Shown: positions 36,848 to 46,358 of the stretch, one piece after another
How positions within the stretch are numbered: position 1 is the stretch's first letter
Layout of the letters: each line of letters opens with the position of its first letter
From: Flavobacteriales bacterium
GTDB taxonomy: Bacteria; Bacteroidota; Bacteroidia; Flavobacteriales_F; PHOS-HE28
Reading direction: 5' to 3'
DNA: 64,000 nucleotides
Assembly (NCBI GenBank): GCA_016705545.1
Contig: JADIYA010000018.1
Coordinates: 35,879-99,878, forward strand
Notes under the pieces: generated by a model
The model's input: only the letters and a program-made list of their open reading frames with translations
Database searches by the model: none
What the model was told of the DNA's origin: nothing
Made by a program: the position numbers and the translations under genes

Positions 36848-39743
36848 TTACGAAAGTGATTGCAGCGCACACGGCCATGAGGCCGCAAATATGCGCGCGC
36901 AGCCGCAAGTGCTAAGCGCTTCGGAAGTTGCACTTGCGAACGACAACTCGAAGCGGCAGCGAAGACTCCTCGACACTGCACCTGAAGGGAAAGCAAACTG
37001 CCAGTCATCGAGCCCCATCTCGATCTGCTTGCCCGGCTTGTAGCCGCCGATGAGCGGGTCCTCGGGCGAGATCTCCTCGGCTGAGGTGCGCTTGGCGCGC
37101 TTCATCTGCTTCATGGGGCTCTCTTCCAGGCCTTCCTCTTCCGGCGCATCGAGGTTGCCGATCTCGTCGTCGGTGATGAGCATGCCCTGCACCTCTTCCT
37201 GCTCGGGGGTGAGCGGGATGAAGACCGGCGTGTTCAGCGTGAGCTCCTTCACCTTGTGCGGCGTGAGGCGGTTGCCCAGGGCCTTCACCCCTTTCACGCC
37301 GATGAATCCGGCCAGGGCGATGTCCTCGTCGGCACGCGTGGTGCTGCGCTTGTCGTAGGCGATGTGCAGCTCGGGCTCCGGCACCAGGCTGTGCAGCACG
37401 AGCTTGCTCTGGTCGTGCTCGGTGATGAAGGAGACGGCCTCGCGCGAGGGCTCCACCTGGAAGCGCTTCACGTTGAATTGCTCCTTCTCGCCGTCCCAGT
37501 ACACGGCGCTCACCACGTCCTTCGGGTTCCACTTCACCACGGTGAGGGCATCGTCGGGGAAGTGCGTGCTGAGCACGAAGGGGAAGAGCTGGTACTTGCC
37601 GCTCTTGCTGATGCAGAGGATGCGGTCCTCGCCCTTGAAGCGGCCGAGGTAGCGGCCGTGGCCGGTGTCGTTGAGGCGGCGCACGGTCTCATCGTACCAC
37701 ACGGGGATGGCGCCGAGCGTACTGGCGCCGCGTTCCTTCTGGGTCACCTTCTGCACGCTGTAGCGCGTGAGCAGGTTGCCCTTGCTGCCGCGGCCCTTCA
37801 CGGCCAGGTCGGCGAAGTCCACCTCGAACTTGCTCTTGCGCAGGTTGGGGCGCGGCTTCAGCAGCACCGTGACCACCTCGCTGGCGCCATCGGGATTGCA
37901 GGTGAAATACTCCACGGTGCTGCCGGGAGCGCCGCCGGTGAGGTCGTACTCCTTGTCGCGCGTGACACCGGTAACGGCGAATCGCTTCATGAAGTAGCCG
38001 CCCTTCGCACCGTCCTGGTAGATCATGTGGTAGATGGTGCGCTCGTCGTTCTTCTTGAACACGGCGATGTGCTCGATGCCCTTGCCCACGAATTTCTTGT
38101 CGGCCATCTTGGTCACCGTCATGCTGCCGTTGATGCGGAACACGATGATGTCGTCCATCTCCGAGCATTCGGTCACGAACTCCGCCTCCTTCAGGCTCCA
38201 GCCCATGAAGCCCTCCTTGCGGTCCACGTAAAGCTTTTTGTTGGCCACGGCCACCTTGGCGGCCACGATGGTGTCGAAGGGGCGCAATTCGGTCTTGCGC
38301 TCGCGGCCCGTGCCGTACTTCTTCTTCAGCTCCTTGAAGTAGTCCACCGCGTGGTCCACGATCCGGTCGAGCTTGCCCTGCACCTCGGCGATCTGCTCGG
38401 CCAATTGCTTGATATGCTCGTCGGCCTTGAAGCTGTCGAACTTCGAGATGCGCTTGATCCGGATCTCCGTGAGGCGGAGGATGTCCTCTTGCGTAACCGG
38501 GCGCTTGAGGTCCTGGATGTGCGGCTTCAGGCCTTTCTCGATGAAGCTGAGCACCTCTTCCCAGGTCTCGGCCTCTTCGATCTTTCGATAGACCTTCTTC
38601 TCGATGAAGATGCGCTCGAGCGAGGCGAAGTGCCATTGCTCCTCAAGCTCGCCCTTCTTGATCTTCAGCTCCAGCTCCAGCAGCCGCAGCGTGTTCTCCG
38701 TGCTGATGCGCAGCAGTTCCTTCACGCCCACGAAGCGCGGCTTGTCGTTCTCGATCACCACCGCGTTGGGCGCGATGCTCACCTCGCAATCGGTGAAGGC
38801 ATAGAGCGCGTCGATGGTATTGTCCGGGCTCACGCCGGCGGCGAGGTGGATGACGATGGACACGAACTCGGCCGTGTTGTCGTCGATGTGACGCACCTTG
38901 ATCTTGCCCTTCTCGTTGGCCTTCACGATGCTCTCGATGAGCGACGCGGTGGTGGTGCCGAAGGGGATCTCGGTGATCTCCAGGCGTTTTGTTGTCCTCC
39001 TTGCGGATGCGCGCACGGCATCGCACGCGGCCGCCGCGGCCGCCCTCGTTGTAGTTGCTCGCATCGGCGAGGCCGCCGGTGGGGAAATCGGGCAGGAGCT
39101 CGAAGGAGCGCTTGCGCAGCACGGCGATGCTGGCGTCGATGAGTTCGTTGAAGTTGTGCGGCAGCACCTTGCAGCTGAGGCCCACGGCAATGCCCTCGCC
39201 GCCTTGCGCCAGCAGCAGCGGGAACTTCACCGGCAGGAAGACCGGCTCCTTGTTGCGGCCGTCGTAGCTGAGCTGCCATTCGGTGGTCTTCGGATTGAAG
39301 ACCACTTCGCGCGCGAACTTGCTGAGGCGCGCCTCGATGTAGCGCGGTGCGGCGGCACTGTCGCCGGTGAGGGTGTTGCCCCAGTTGCCCTGGCAATCGA
39401 TCAGCAGGTCCTTCTGCCCGAGCTGCACCAGGGCATCGCCGATGCTGGCATCGCCGTGCGGGTGGTACTGCATGGTGTGGCCGATGATGTTCGCCACCTT
39501 GTTGTAGCGGCCATCGTCCAGGTCGTCCATGGCGTGCAGGATGCGGCGCTGCACGGGCTTCAGGCCGTCGTACAACGCGGGCACCGCGCGCTCCAGGATC
39601 ACGTAGCTGGCGTAATCGAGGAACCAGTCGCGGTACATGCCGCTCACGCTGAACTGGCCGGCCTGCCGCCAGCGGGCGTGCCTGGGCCACCGCGTGGGAT
39701 CGTTCCGTTCAGCTTTGTCGTTGTCGTTGTTCTCGTCGCTCAT
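36848..39743 (-). CDS. parC: DNA topoisomerase IV subunit A, frameshifted
   Basis: Catalytic subunit of topoisomerase IV, which unlinks daughter chromosomes. From ATG 39743: SVSGMYRDWFLDYASYVILE, LKPVQRRILHAM, HPHGDASIGDALVQ and the active-site tyrosine in DSAAAPRYIEARLS. Near 38,990 the frame shifts within a run of four T (38987-38990): removing one base restores NKRLEITEIPFGTTT and continuity. The C-terminal beta-pinwheel part (DDIIVFRINGSMTVTKMADK, GSKGNLLTRYSVQKV) follows. The true C-terminus is probably near 37,013 (PGKQIEMG); the remaining 55 codons to 36848 look non-coding, suggesting another indel. Start overlaps the lipoprotein stop by 4 bases. Confidence 0.88.
36890..36898 (-). promoter_or_regulatory. 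Candidate -7 region of the M3 peptidase gene
   Basis: The minus strand reads CATATTTGC around 36890-36898, one base from TAnnTTTG and of the TATATTTGC type common in Bacteroidota. The start codon at 36780 is about 110 bases downstream, a long leader, so confidence is modest. Confidence 0.3.
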
Positions 39744-40156
39744 TGCAAGGGCCGCACACCCTTTCGGCGCGGCGGCGTCATGGTTGTTGGAAAGGCGCAG
39801 TTCGAGGCAGACCGGCCCACCACGGGTCCGCACGGCTGGTACCGGAAGCCATGGCTGTTCGGCGGGTCGGGATTGATGACCGCGCGATCACCGGTGACGG
39901 TTTCAACCACTTCCACGCTGTAGCCCGTATTGACAGGCAGCAGCTCGCTCTTCACATGGAATGCGATCACCTGGTTGACGATGACGCCGCCCGGGATGGT
40001 CACGGTCTGCGTGTAGGTGCTGTCGTACACGAACACCGGCGGCCCATCGTAGTCCGCATCGAACGGATTGCCCGTGAGAGAAGCGGGGTCGAGCTCGCCT
40101 TTGCCGCAGGCGCAGGCCAGCAGCGCGATGCACAGGTAGGTCGCCGTCCGTTTCAT
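39740..40156 (-). CDS. Small lipoprotein in the topoisomerase IV operon
   Basis: Predicted lipoprotein of 138 residues. MKRTATYLCIALLACACGKG carries a lipobox-type signal (LLAC, acceptor cysteine 15, or cysteine 17), then a short beta-rich domain (FVYDSTYTQTVTIPGGVIV, AFHVKSELLPVNTGYSVEVV). ATG 40156 overlaps the stop of the upstream PEGA-like gene by 4 bases, and the stop at 39740 overlaps parC, so all four genes are coupled. I do not recognise a family. Being surface or periplasmic, it has no evident link to DNA topology; the operon may be held together by growth-rate regulation. Confidence 0.6.
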   Translation of the reverse strand: MKRTATYLCIALLACACGKGELDPASLTGNPFDADYDGPPVFVYDSTYTQTVTIPGGVIVNQVIAFHVKSELLPVNTGYSVEVVETVTGDRAVINPDPPNSHGFRYQPCGPVVGRSASNCAFPTTMTPPRRKGVRPLQ

Positions 40157-40885
40157 CGCAGGGGAATGGTCAAGCCGGCCATCCAGGTGCCGTGTCCGTT
40201 GGCATCGGGCATCCAGACCAGCCCGTCGAATCGCGCCTTCTCCTTGTCCTCGAACACCGGCGGGGTGCGCTTGGCGCGCACCTTCTTGACGTACCACCAG
40301 GCCGCGCCGGATGCCACGAGGACACCGCCGCTCACCAGCCATGATGGCGCGGCCTGCCGGAGCTTCCGGTTGGCTTCGGGGATTTCCTGCCCCTTCAGGT
40401 CGGCGATGCGCGCCGGGTTGGCGCTCTCGTTGTAGGTGGTCTCCAGGTCGTTGATGGTCTGCTGCGCATCCACGGCCTTCCAGGTGCTGATGCCGAACCA
40501 GGCGGCAGCGCCCACGGCAAGTACCGGCGTGCCATAGCGCAGCCAGCGGTCGTCGCGGCCGAAGCGCTGCGCCTTCTTGTTGTACGCGATGAACTCTTCG
40601 CTGTAGCGCAACTGCACGCGCAGTTCATTCAGCGCGCCGGGCTTCACCAGCACGGTGGTGTCCAACATGCGGCGCTCCGGCGCGAAGAGCACCAAGCGGT
40701 GCGGTCCTTCCAGAAGCGTGAGCTCACGATCGTCTCATGCGGTGCTTGCCATCGAGCACGTAGGTGCAGGTGGCGTTCGGCTCGCAGAGCACGCGCAAGG
40801 TGCCGGTGCCTTGGGCTTGCGCGCAGGGAGCGCAGGTGCCGGATAGGAGCACTGCCACGGTCATGATGTGCCGACTGCGCTTCAT
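40153..40885 (-). CDS. PEGA-like exported protein, frameshifted
   Basis: Exported protein of about 243 residues. ATG 40885 overlaps the parE stop (GTATGA) and opens MKRSRHIMTVAVLLSGTCAP, a signal peptide. The first mature domain (LRVLCEPNATCTYVLDG, then after a shift near 40736 LTLLEGPHRLVLFAPERR) resembles PEGA domains, which are surface-associated beta-sandwiches. Next come a helix-rich part (EEFIAYNKKAQRFGRDD), a membrane segment (YGTPVLAVGAAAWFGISTW), a second one (WLVSGGVLVASGAAWWYV) and a basic end. The start was missed by simple ORF calling because of the shift. The family call is tentative. Confidence 0.55.
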
Positions 40886-42735
40886 ACCTCCGCCTCCACT
40901 TCTCTTCCAGCTTGCGGGCGATGGCTTTCACGGGATCGATGGCCTGCTCCTCCACCAGGTCCTTCTCCACCTTGAGGTTCTCGATGATGAATTCCTGACG
41001 GGCCGGGGTGTTCTTGCCCATGTAGAACTCGAGCAGCTCATGCACGCTGGCGTCCTTGGTGATCATCACCGGCTCCAAGCGGATGTCCTCGCCGATGAAA
41101 TGCTTGAACTCGTCGGGGCTGATCTCGCCGAGCCCTTTGAAGCGCGTGATCTCGTGGCCCTTGCCGAGCTTGAGGATGGCGCGCTGGCGCTCCTCGTCGC
41201 TGTAGCAGTAGATCGTCTCCTTCTTGTTGCGCACGCGGAAGAGCGGCGTCTGCAGGATGTAGAGGTGATCGTTCTTCACCACTTCGGGGAAGAACTGGAG
41301 GAAGAAGGTCATCAGCAGCAGGCGGATGTGCATGCCGTCCACATCGGCATCGGTGGCGATCACGATGCGGTTGTAGCGCAGGCCGTCCATGCCGTCCTCG
41401 ATGTCGAGCGCGGCCTGGATCAGGTTGAACTCCTCGTTCTCGTACACCACCTTCTTGGTGAGGCCGTAGCAGTTCAGCGGCTTGCCCTTGAGGCTGAAGA
41501 CGGCCTGCAGGTTCACGTTGCGGCTCTTGGTGATGCTGCCGCTGGCGCTGTCGCCCTCGGTGATGAAGAGGGTGCTCTCCATCTTGCGGGCATCGTCCTT
41601 CTTGCTGTCGGTGAGGTGCACGCGGCAGTCGCGGAGCTTGCGGTTGTGCAGGCTGGCCTTCTTGGCGCGCTCGCGGGCCAGCTTGCGGATGCCGGTGAGT
41701 TCCTTCCGCTCCCGCTCGCTCTCCAGGATCTTTGCCTGCAGCACTTGGCCGTCTCCGGGTTCTTGTGCAGGTAGTTGTCCAGCTTCAGGCCGAGGAAATC
41801 GCCGACGAAGCTGCGCATGCTCTGTCCGCCGGGCTCGATCTCGAGGCTGCCGAGCTTGGTCTTGGTCTGGCTCTCGAACACCGGCTCGATCACCTTCACG
41901 GCGACCGCCGCCACGATGCCCGTGCGGACGTCGCCGGCTTCCCAATCCTTCTTGAAATAGTCCTTGATCACCTTGGCCACCGCTTCGCGGAAAGCGCCCT
42001 GGTGCGTGCCGCCCTGCGTGGTGTGCTGGCCGTTCACGAAGCTGTAGTACTCCTCGCCGTAGTGGTTGGCGTGGGTGATGGCCACTTCGATGTCGTCGCC
42101 GCGCAGGTGGATGATCGGGTAGAGCGGCTCGCCGTCCATCTTCGTGGTGAGCAGGTCCAGCAGGCCGTTCTTGCTCTGGAACTTCTGGCCGTTGTAGTGG
42201 ATGGTGAGGCCGGTGTTCAGGTAGCAGTAGTTGCGCAGCAGCCGCTCGATGTGCGGGTCGCGGAACTGATAGCTGCGGAACATCTGCTCATCGGGCTCGA
42301 AGACCACGCGCGTGCCGTTGGGCTCGTCGGTCTTCACCAGCTTGTTGTTCTTGCGCAGCACGCCGCGGTCGAACTCGGCGCGCTTCAGCTGGCCTTCGCG
42401 CACGCTCTCGATCTTGAAGTAGCTGCTCAGCGCGTTCACCGCCTTGGTACCCACGCCGTTCAGGCCCACGCTCTTCTTGAAGGCCTTGCTGTCGTACTTG
42501 GCGCCGGTGTTGATCTTGCTCACCACATCGATCACCTTGCCCAGCGGCACGCCCCGGCCATAGTCGCGCACTTCCACGCGCGGCCTTCGATGGTGATCTC
42601 CACTTTCTTGCCGTGGCCCATCACGTACTCGTCGATGCAGTTGTCCAGCACCTCCTTCAGCAGGATGTAGATGCCGTCGTCGTAGCTGCTGCCATCGCCC
42701 AGTTTGCCGATGTACATGCCCGGCCGCAGGCGCTC
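40882..42735 (-). CDS. parE: DNA topoisomerase IV subunit B, N-terminus missing, frameshifted
   Basis: ATPase subunit of topoisomerase IV. RLRPGMYIGKLGDGSS is followed by the ATP site (KEVLDNCIDEYVMGHG, YGRGVPLGK) and GLNGVGTKAVNALSS; after shifts near 42,580 and 41,745 come the TOPRIM motifs (FITEGDSASGS, ATDADVDGMH) and the C-terminal KGLGEISPDEF. A last shift near 40,900 leads to the TGA at 40882-40884 overlapping the next ATG. The expected start and about 20 residues before RLRPGMYIG are absent: upstream sequence instead reads straight into the metalloprotease C-terminus, so the 5' end was probably deleted in the assembly. Identity is secure. Confidence 0.88.
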
Positions 42736-45692
42736 CCCTGCAAGGTGCTGGTGGGCACGCTCCCGCCGATGTTGGTGAGGATCGGGTCGCGGTCGTTGTC
42801 CTGCCCGGTGTACTTCACGGTGCCGTCGAGGTTCACATCGCCCAAGTGGTACCCCGCGAGTGTTGCGGTGGGCACGCTGCCCCCAATCGCCGCTAAGATG
42901 GGGTCACGGTCGTTGAATTCGCCCGTGTAGCGCAGGGCGGCATCCGTCCACACGTTCCCGGCCCAGAGCGCCATCACACTGCCGATCGCTTTGCGCGCGT
43001 TGGTGCCATAGGTCGTGGTGCCGCTCAGGGTGAAGTTCACCGCGGTGGCCGTGCCGCTCAGGGCGATACCGCTCCCGGTCATGGTGCCCAAGTGGTTCCT
43101 GTGCCGGACAGCGACGCGATAGGTTCCAGCCGCCGGACAGAAGCCCAAAGGCGAGGCACCATCGGGAGCCACCACATCACCATCGCGTTCCACCAATCCT
43201 GCGCGCGCCTCCAGAACGGCATAGGGCGAGCTATTCTGCCGCACTTCCACGAGCACCCAATCGACTATGGCGTCATTGCCTGTGACCAAGAGCCTGCCCG
43301 GTGTGCAGGAGGTGGGCCCGGTCACGATGTAGCCCATGGCCGAATACGGCTCGGTGAGCGGGATGAGGTCCAGCTTGCGCAGGCTGTCGAGCATCAGGCC
43401 TGTGGCCTGCTTGTAAGGCCCTTCGAGGAAGACCTTGGCGGCCACCACCGATCGCGGCACGATCTCGCACGGCGCCTCGAGGGTGGTGAAGGTGTGCGAT
43501 TGCGTGTAGCTCGAGGTACCGCCCTGCGAACCTGCACCATCGCAGACCGCTCGCACCTGCACATCGTAGCTCGTGAGCGGATCGAGTCCCGTGAGCGCGT
43601 AGCTGGTAGTGGCGAGGCCGTTCACGTTGGTCCAAGTGGTGAGCGCACTGGGCTTCCAGCGCAGGTCGTAGCTGATGGCCGTGAGCGCAGCGGTCCACGT
43701 GATCTGCGCGCTGTTGTAGGTGATGCTGCTGGAGCTGAGCCCTTGCGGCGCGCTGCATGCCGGGGCCTGATAACCCACGGTGAGCAGATAGCAGACCGAT
43801 GCATGGTTGGCGCCGTTCCAGCCGAAGACCTGCGCGTAGTAATCGCCGGGCGCTGCATTCGTGTACGAGATGGACTCATTGCTGGTGCCGCCTGCCGATG
43901 CGGAGACAAGGATGGTCCCGACACTGTTGCGCAGGTTCAGATCAAAATCAGCCGGCAAATTGCTCAGGCTCATGTTGATGGTTCCCGTGGCGCTCAGCGT
44001 GAACCGGAAATAGTCATTGTCACCTGTCGGGCTGATCAGGCCATTGCGCGATGCGGGCAGCGTGACCACTGTGGCCGCCCCGGTGCTGTTGTTCGGTTCG
44101 TAGTTGTCCACGCACGGAATCGGGGTGGTGAACACGCGGCTGGTGCTGTAGGCCGAGCTGCTGCTCGCGCACACGCTGAGCACCTGGAATTCATACTCGG
44201 TATTCTGCGTGAGGCCGGTGAGGTTGTAGGTGGTGCCCGTAAGACCGGTGACGGTGGTCCACGTGCCGCTGCTCGTGGGCTTCCAGCGAAGGGTGTAATT
44301 GCCCAGGCCGAAGTTGGCCCAGCCCAAGGTGGCGCTCACAGCGGTGAGGTTGGTGACGGTGAGCGGCAGCGGCGGGTCGCAACTGGTGCCGCAGGCGGAG
44401 AGGCAGCTTGCGCTGTTCACCCGGTTCACGATCAGGGCCGCTGGCTGCGGGCCGAAGCCCAGTGACAGGTTGATGCCCGTTCCGCCGATCAAGTGGCAAT
44501 AGCTCATGATGGTGCCGCCGCCGGAGGGAAGGCCCGCATTGGGGCAAGAACCCTCGGTGTAGCCCGCCGTCGGCCCGCACCCGTCAATCGCGGTGCTGTT
44601 GCCGTTCCACACGCAGGCATGCGTGTGGCTGCTGCCCAGGTTGTGGCCCGTCTCGTGGGTCACCACCATCACGCTCCAACTGTAGGTGGGCACGTTGCTG
44701 AAACTGGCATTGATCCCGCTGTACGCCATGCGCGCGCTGGTGCTGCTGCAAATGGTGTTGACATAGGCCCTTCCGCCGTAGTTGCTCAGTTCGAGCAGAT
44801 GCGCGAGGTTGCCGTTGAAGCTGGTGCGGTAGGTGCCGAAATTGCTTAGCTGCTCGCTGCTGTTCGTTCCGGTGTATGGGCTCGCTGCGTTCCACACGAA
44901 GATCTCCGAGAGCTGCATGTCCACGCCATCGTTGTCGAAGAGGATGGCCATCTGATTGAAGAGGCCGGTGAGGTAGCTGGTGACATTGGCCACGCTGCCC
45001 TTGTTCTGGAAGAGGTCATAATCGGCCTCCCAATAGATGTTCAGGCACTTGATGCTCTTGCGCCCGCCGATCGGCCTCAGCTCTTCCTTGGTGTACGGTT
45101 CCACCCGGTCGCTCACGCCGCAGGAGAAGCCGGGATCCCCGAGCAGATCAGCATCGCGGTAGAGCACATGCCGGCGCTGAGTGTCGTTCTCCAACGGCCC
45201 AAGGACACGGCTGCCCTGCGCGTCGCTGATGATGCCCATGACCTGATCCGGGAAGATGCTGATGGCGGCCAGCGAGTTCGGATCGCCGCGCAGCACGCCG
45301 CGGTAATGGATCCCGAGACCCACATCAGCGCGCGCGCCCGAGATGGATTCGGTGACCTGGAAACCATCGGCGAAGATGTCCGCTTCCACCAGGTCGATGA
45401 TCACCATGCCCGTGCTCGTAGGCAACTCAAGGGCGATGCGTTCAGCTGGTGCGTTCATCAGCGCACTGACTGCTGCTGCATCGAAGCGCAGCACATCAGC
45501 AGCGCGCACGGCGGCTGACCAAAGTGCATCGGACTCTGCACTGGGGCTTTCTGGCACGAAGAACCTCACAATGTTGAAGGCCTTCCCTTCCGAACGTGCA
45601 GCGCTGATGCGCTCATGGACGAATCGCGCGGGCTCTTGGGCGATCAGGAATGCGGGGAAGAAGAGGACGAGCGAGGCGAGGATGCGCTTCAT
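42736..45692 (-). CDS. Secreted reprolysin-like (M12B) metalloprotease with FN3 and PPC domains
   Basis: Exported protease of about 985 residues. Signal peptide RILASLVLFFPAFLIAQ; a propeptide-like part; catalytic zinc motif VVTHETGHNLGSSHTHAC (HExxHxxGxxH) with the Met-turn TIMSYCHLIGG; two fibronectin type III domains; a PPC-type domain (NDYFRFTLSATGTINMSLS); and a C-terminal pair of calcium-binding-like repeats with DRDPIL (TGEFNDRDPILAAIGG, TGQDNDRDPILTNIGG). The stop codon is missing: after STLQG the frame continues into parE. ATG 45692 is chosen for the signal peptide. The C-terminal repeats recall dockerin-type EF-hand loops. Likely a surface or extracellular protease. Confidence 0.82.
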
Positions 45693-45711
45693 GGATTCAG
45701 GGCCTAGGACG

Positions 45712-45719
45712 GAAAAGTA
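45712..45719 (-). promoter_or_regulatory. Candidate -7 element of the metalloprotease gene
   Basis: TACTTTTC on the minus strand, about 20 bases before ATG 45692; one mismatch to TAnnTTTG and the same TACTTT core as other starts in the window. Confidence 0.35.
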
Positions 45720-45790
45720 CCGAGACGCAGCATGCCATGCCACAATCCGACGGTGGGCGTTCGACGAAGAACACAGGAAAGGCGTCAGGC

Positions 45791-46267
45791 CTATGCGCGC
45801 TTGCTCTCCACCGGCACGCTCATGCGGGCCTTGGCCATCTGCACCAGCTTCTTCATACGGTGGTAGGCGGCCAGCTGCTTGTTGTAGCGCTTCAGGTCGG
45901 CGGGGTCCAGCTGTTCCACATGCAGCAGGTCCATCTTGTCCGCGAGATCGTTGATCTTCACGCGGATGGCCAGGGAATCCTCCACCACGCGATCGATGTA
46001 TTGCTCATAGGTCTCGTCGGCGCGGCGCGTGATCGCGTCCAGGGCCTTGAGCACACGGGGCGGGAAGCCCTTCTTCTCAAGCTCGGACATGGTGAGCTCC
46101 GACCGCTCCAGCACATCGTGCAAAGCGCCCAGCACCTGCTCATCGAACTCCTGTCCGCGCATCATCACGCGCATCACGTGCAGGATGTAGGGCTTGCCGA
46201 AACGGTCGGTCTGGCCCTTGTGCACCTTGGCGGCGATGCGGATGGCGCTTTCGAGCAGGTGGTCCAT
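45791..46267 (-). CDS. Single-domain HD phosphohydrolase, RelA/SpoT hydrolase-like
   Basis: Cytoplasmic protein of 158 residues. AIRIAAKVHKGQTDRFGKPYILHV, then GALHDVLERSELTM, matches the metal-binding H...HD arrangement of the SpoT/MESH hydrolase domain that degrades (p)ppGpp. There is no synthetase, TGS or ACT domain, so it is a stand-alone hydrolase-like protein. ATG 46267 is preferred as it begins the HD helix bundle and sits a few bases after a TACTTTG element (46278-46284). Function as an alarmone hydrolase is inference; a generic HD nucleotidase is the alternative. Confidence 0.7.
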   Translation of the reverse strand: MDHLLESAIRIAAKVHKGQTDRFGKPYILHVMRVMMRGQEFDEQVLGALHDVLERSELTMSELEKKGFPPRVLKALDAITRRADETYEQYIDRVVEDSLAIRVKINDLADKMDLLHVEQLDPADLKRYNKQLAAYHRMKKLVQMAKARMSVPVESKRA

Positions 46268-46277
46268 GGAGGTGGCG

Positions 46278-46284
46278 CAAAGTA
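46278..46284 (-). promoter_or_regulatory. Candidate -7 element of the HD-domain gene
   Basis: TACTTTG on the minus strand lies 11 bases before ATG 46267, implying a nearly leaderless mRNA. One base shorter than TAnnTTTG. Confidence 0.3.
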
Positions 46285-46310
46285 CGGGCGGATGTGTTGC
46301 CCCTGAATGA

Positions 46311-46338
46311 AGCGAGGCCCTCCGTTGAGGGCCTCGCT
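46311..46338 (-). terminator. Strong hairpin after the first T9SS giant
   Basis: AGCGAGGCCCT at 46311-46321, a 6-base loop and AGGGCCTCGCT at 46328-46338 form a perfect 11-bp stem. It lies 20 bases after the stop at 46359 and before the HD gene. There is no T-run, so it may act as an attenuating or RNA-stabilising hairpin. Confidence 0.6.
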
Positions 46339-46358
46339 CCATCTCATTCAGGTTCGGT

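Noticed and set aside
37256..39142. 628-codon plus-strand ORF over parC
   Set aside because: Repetitive leucine/valine/histidine shadow frame opposite a topoisomerase gene.
36848..42735. parC and parE as pseudogenes
   Set aside because: Both keep all catalytic motifs and would be essential; the shifts are single bases, one in a homopolymer, so sequence error is the simpler explanation.
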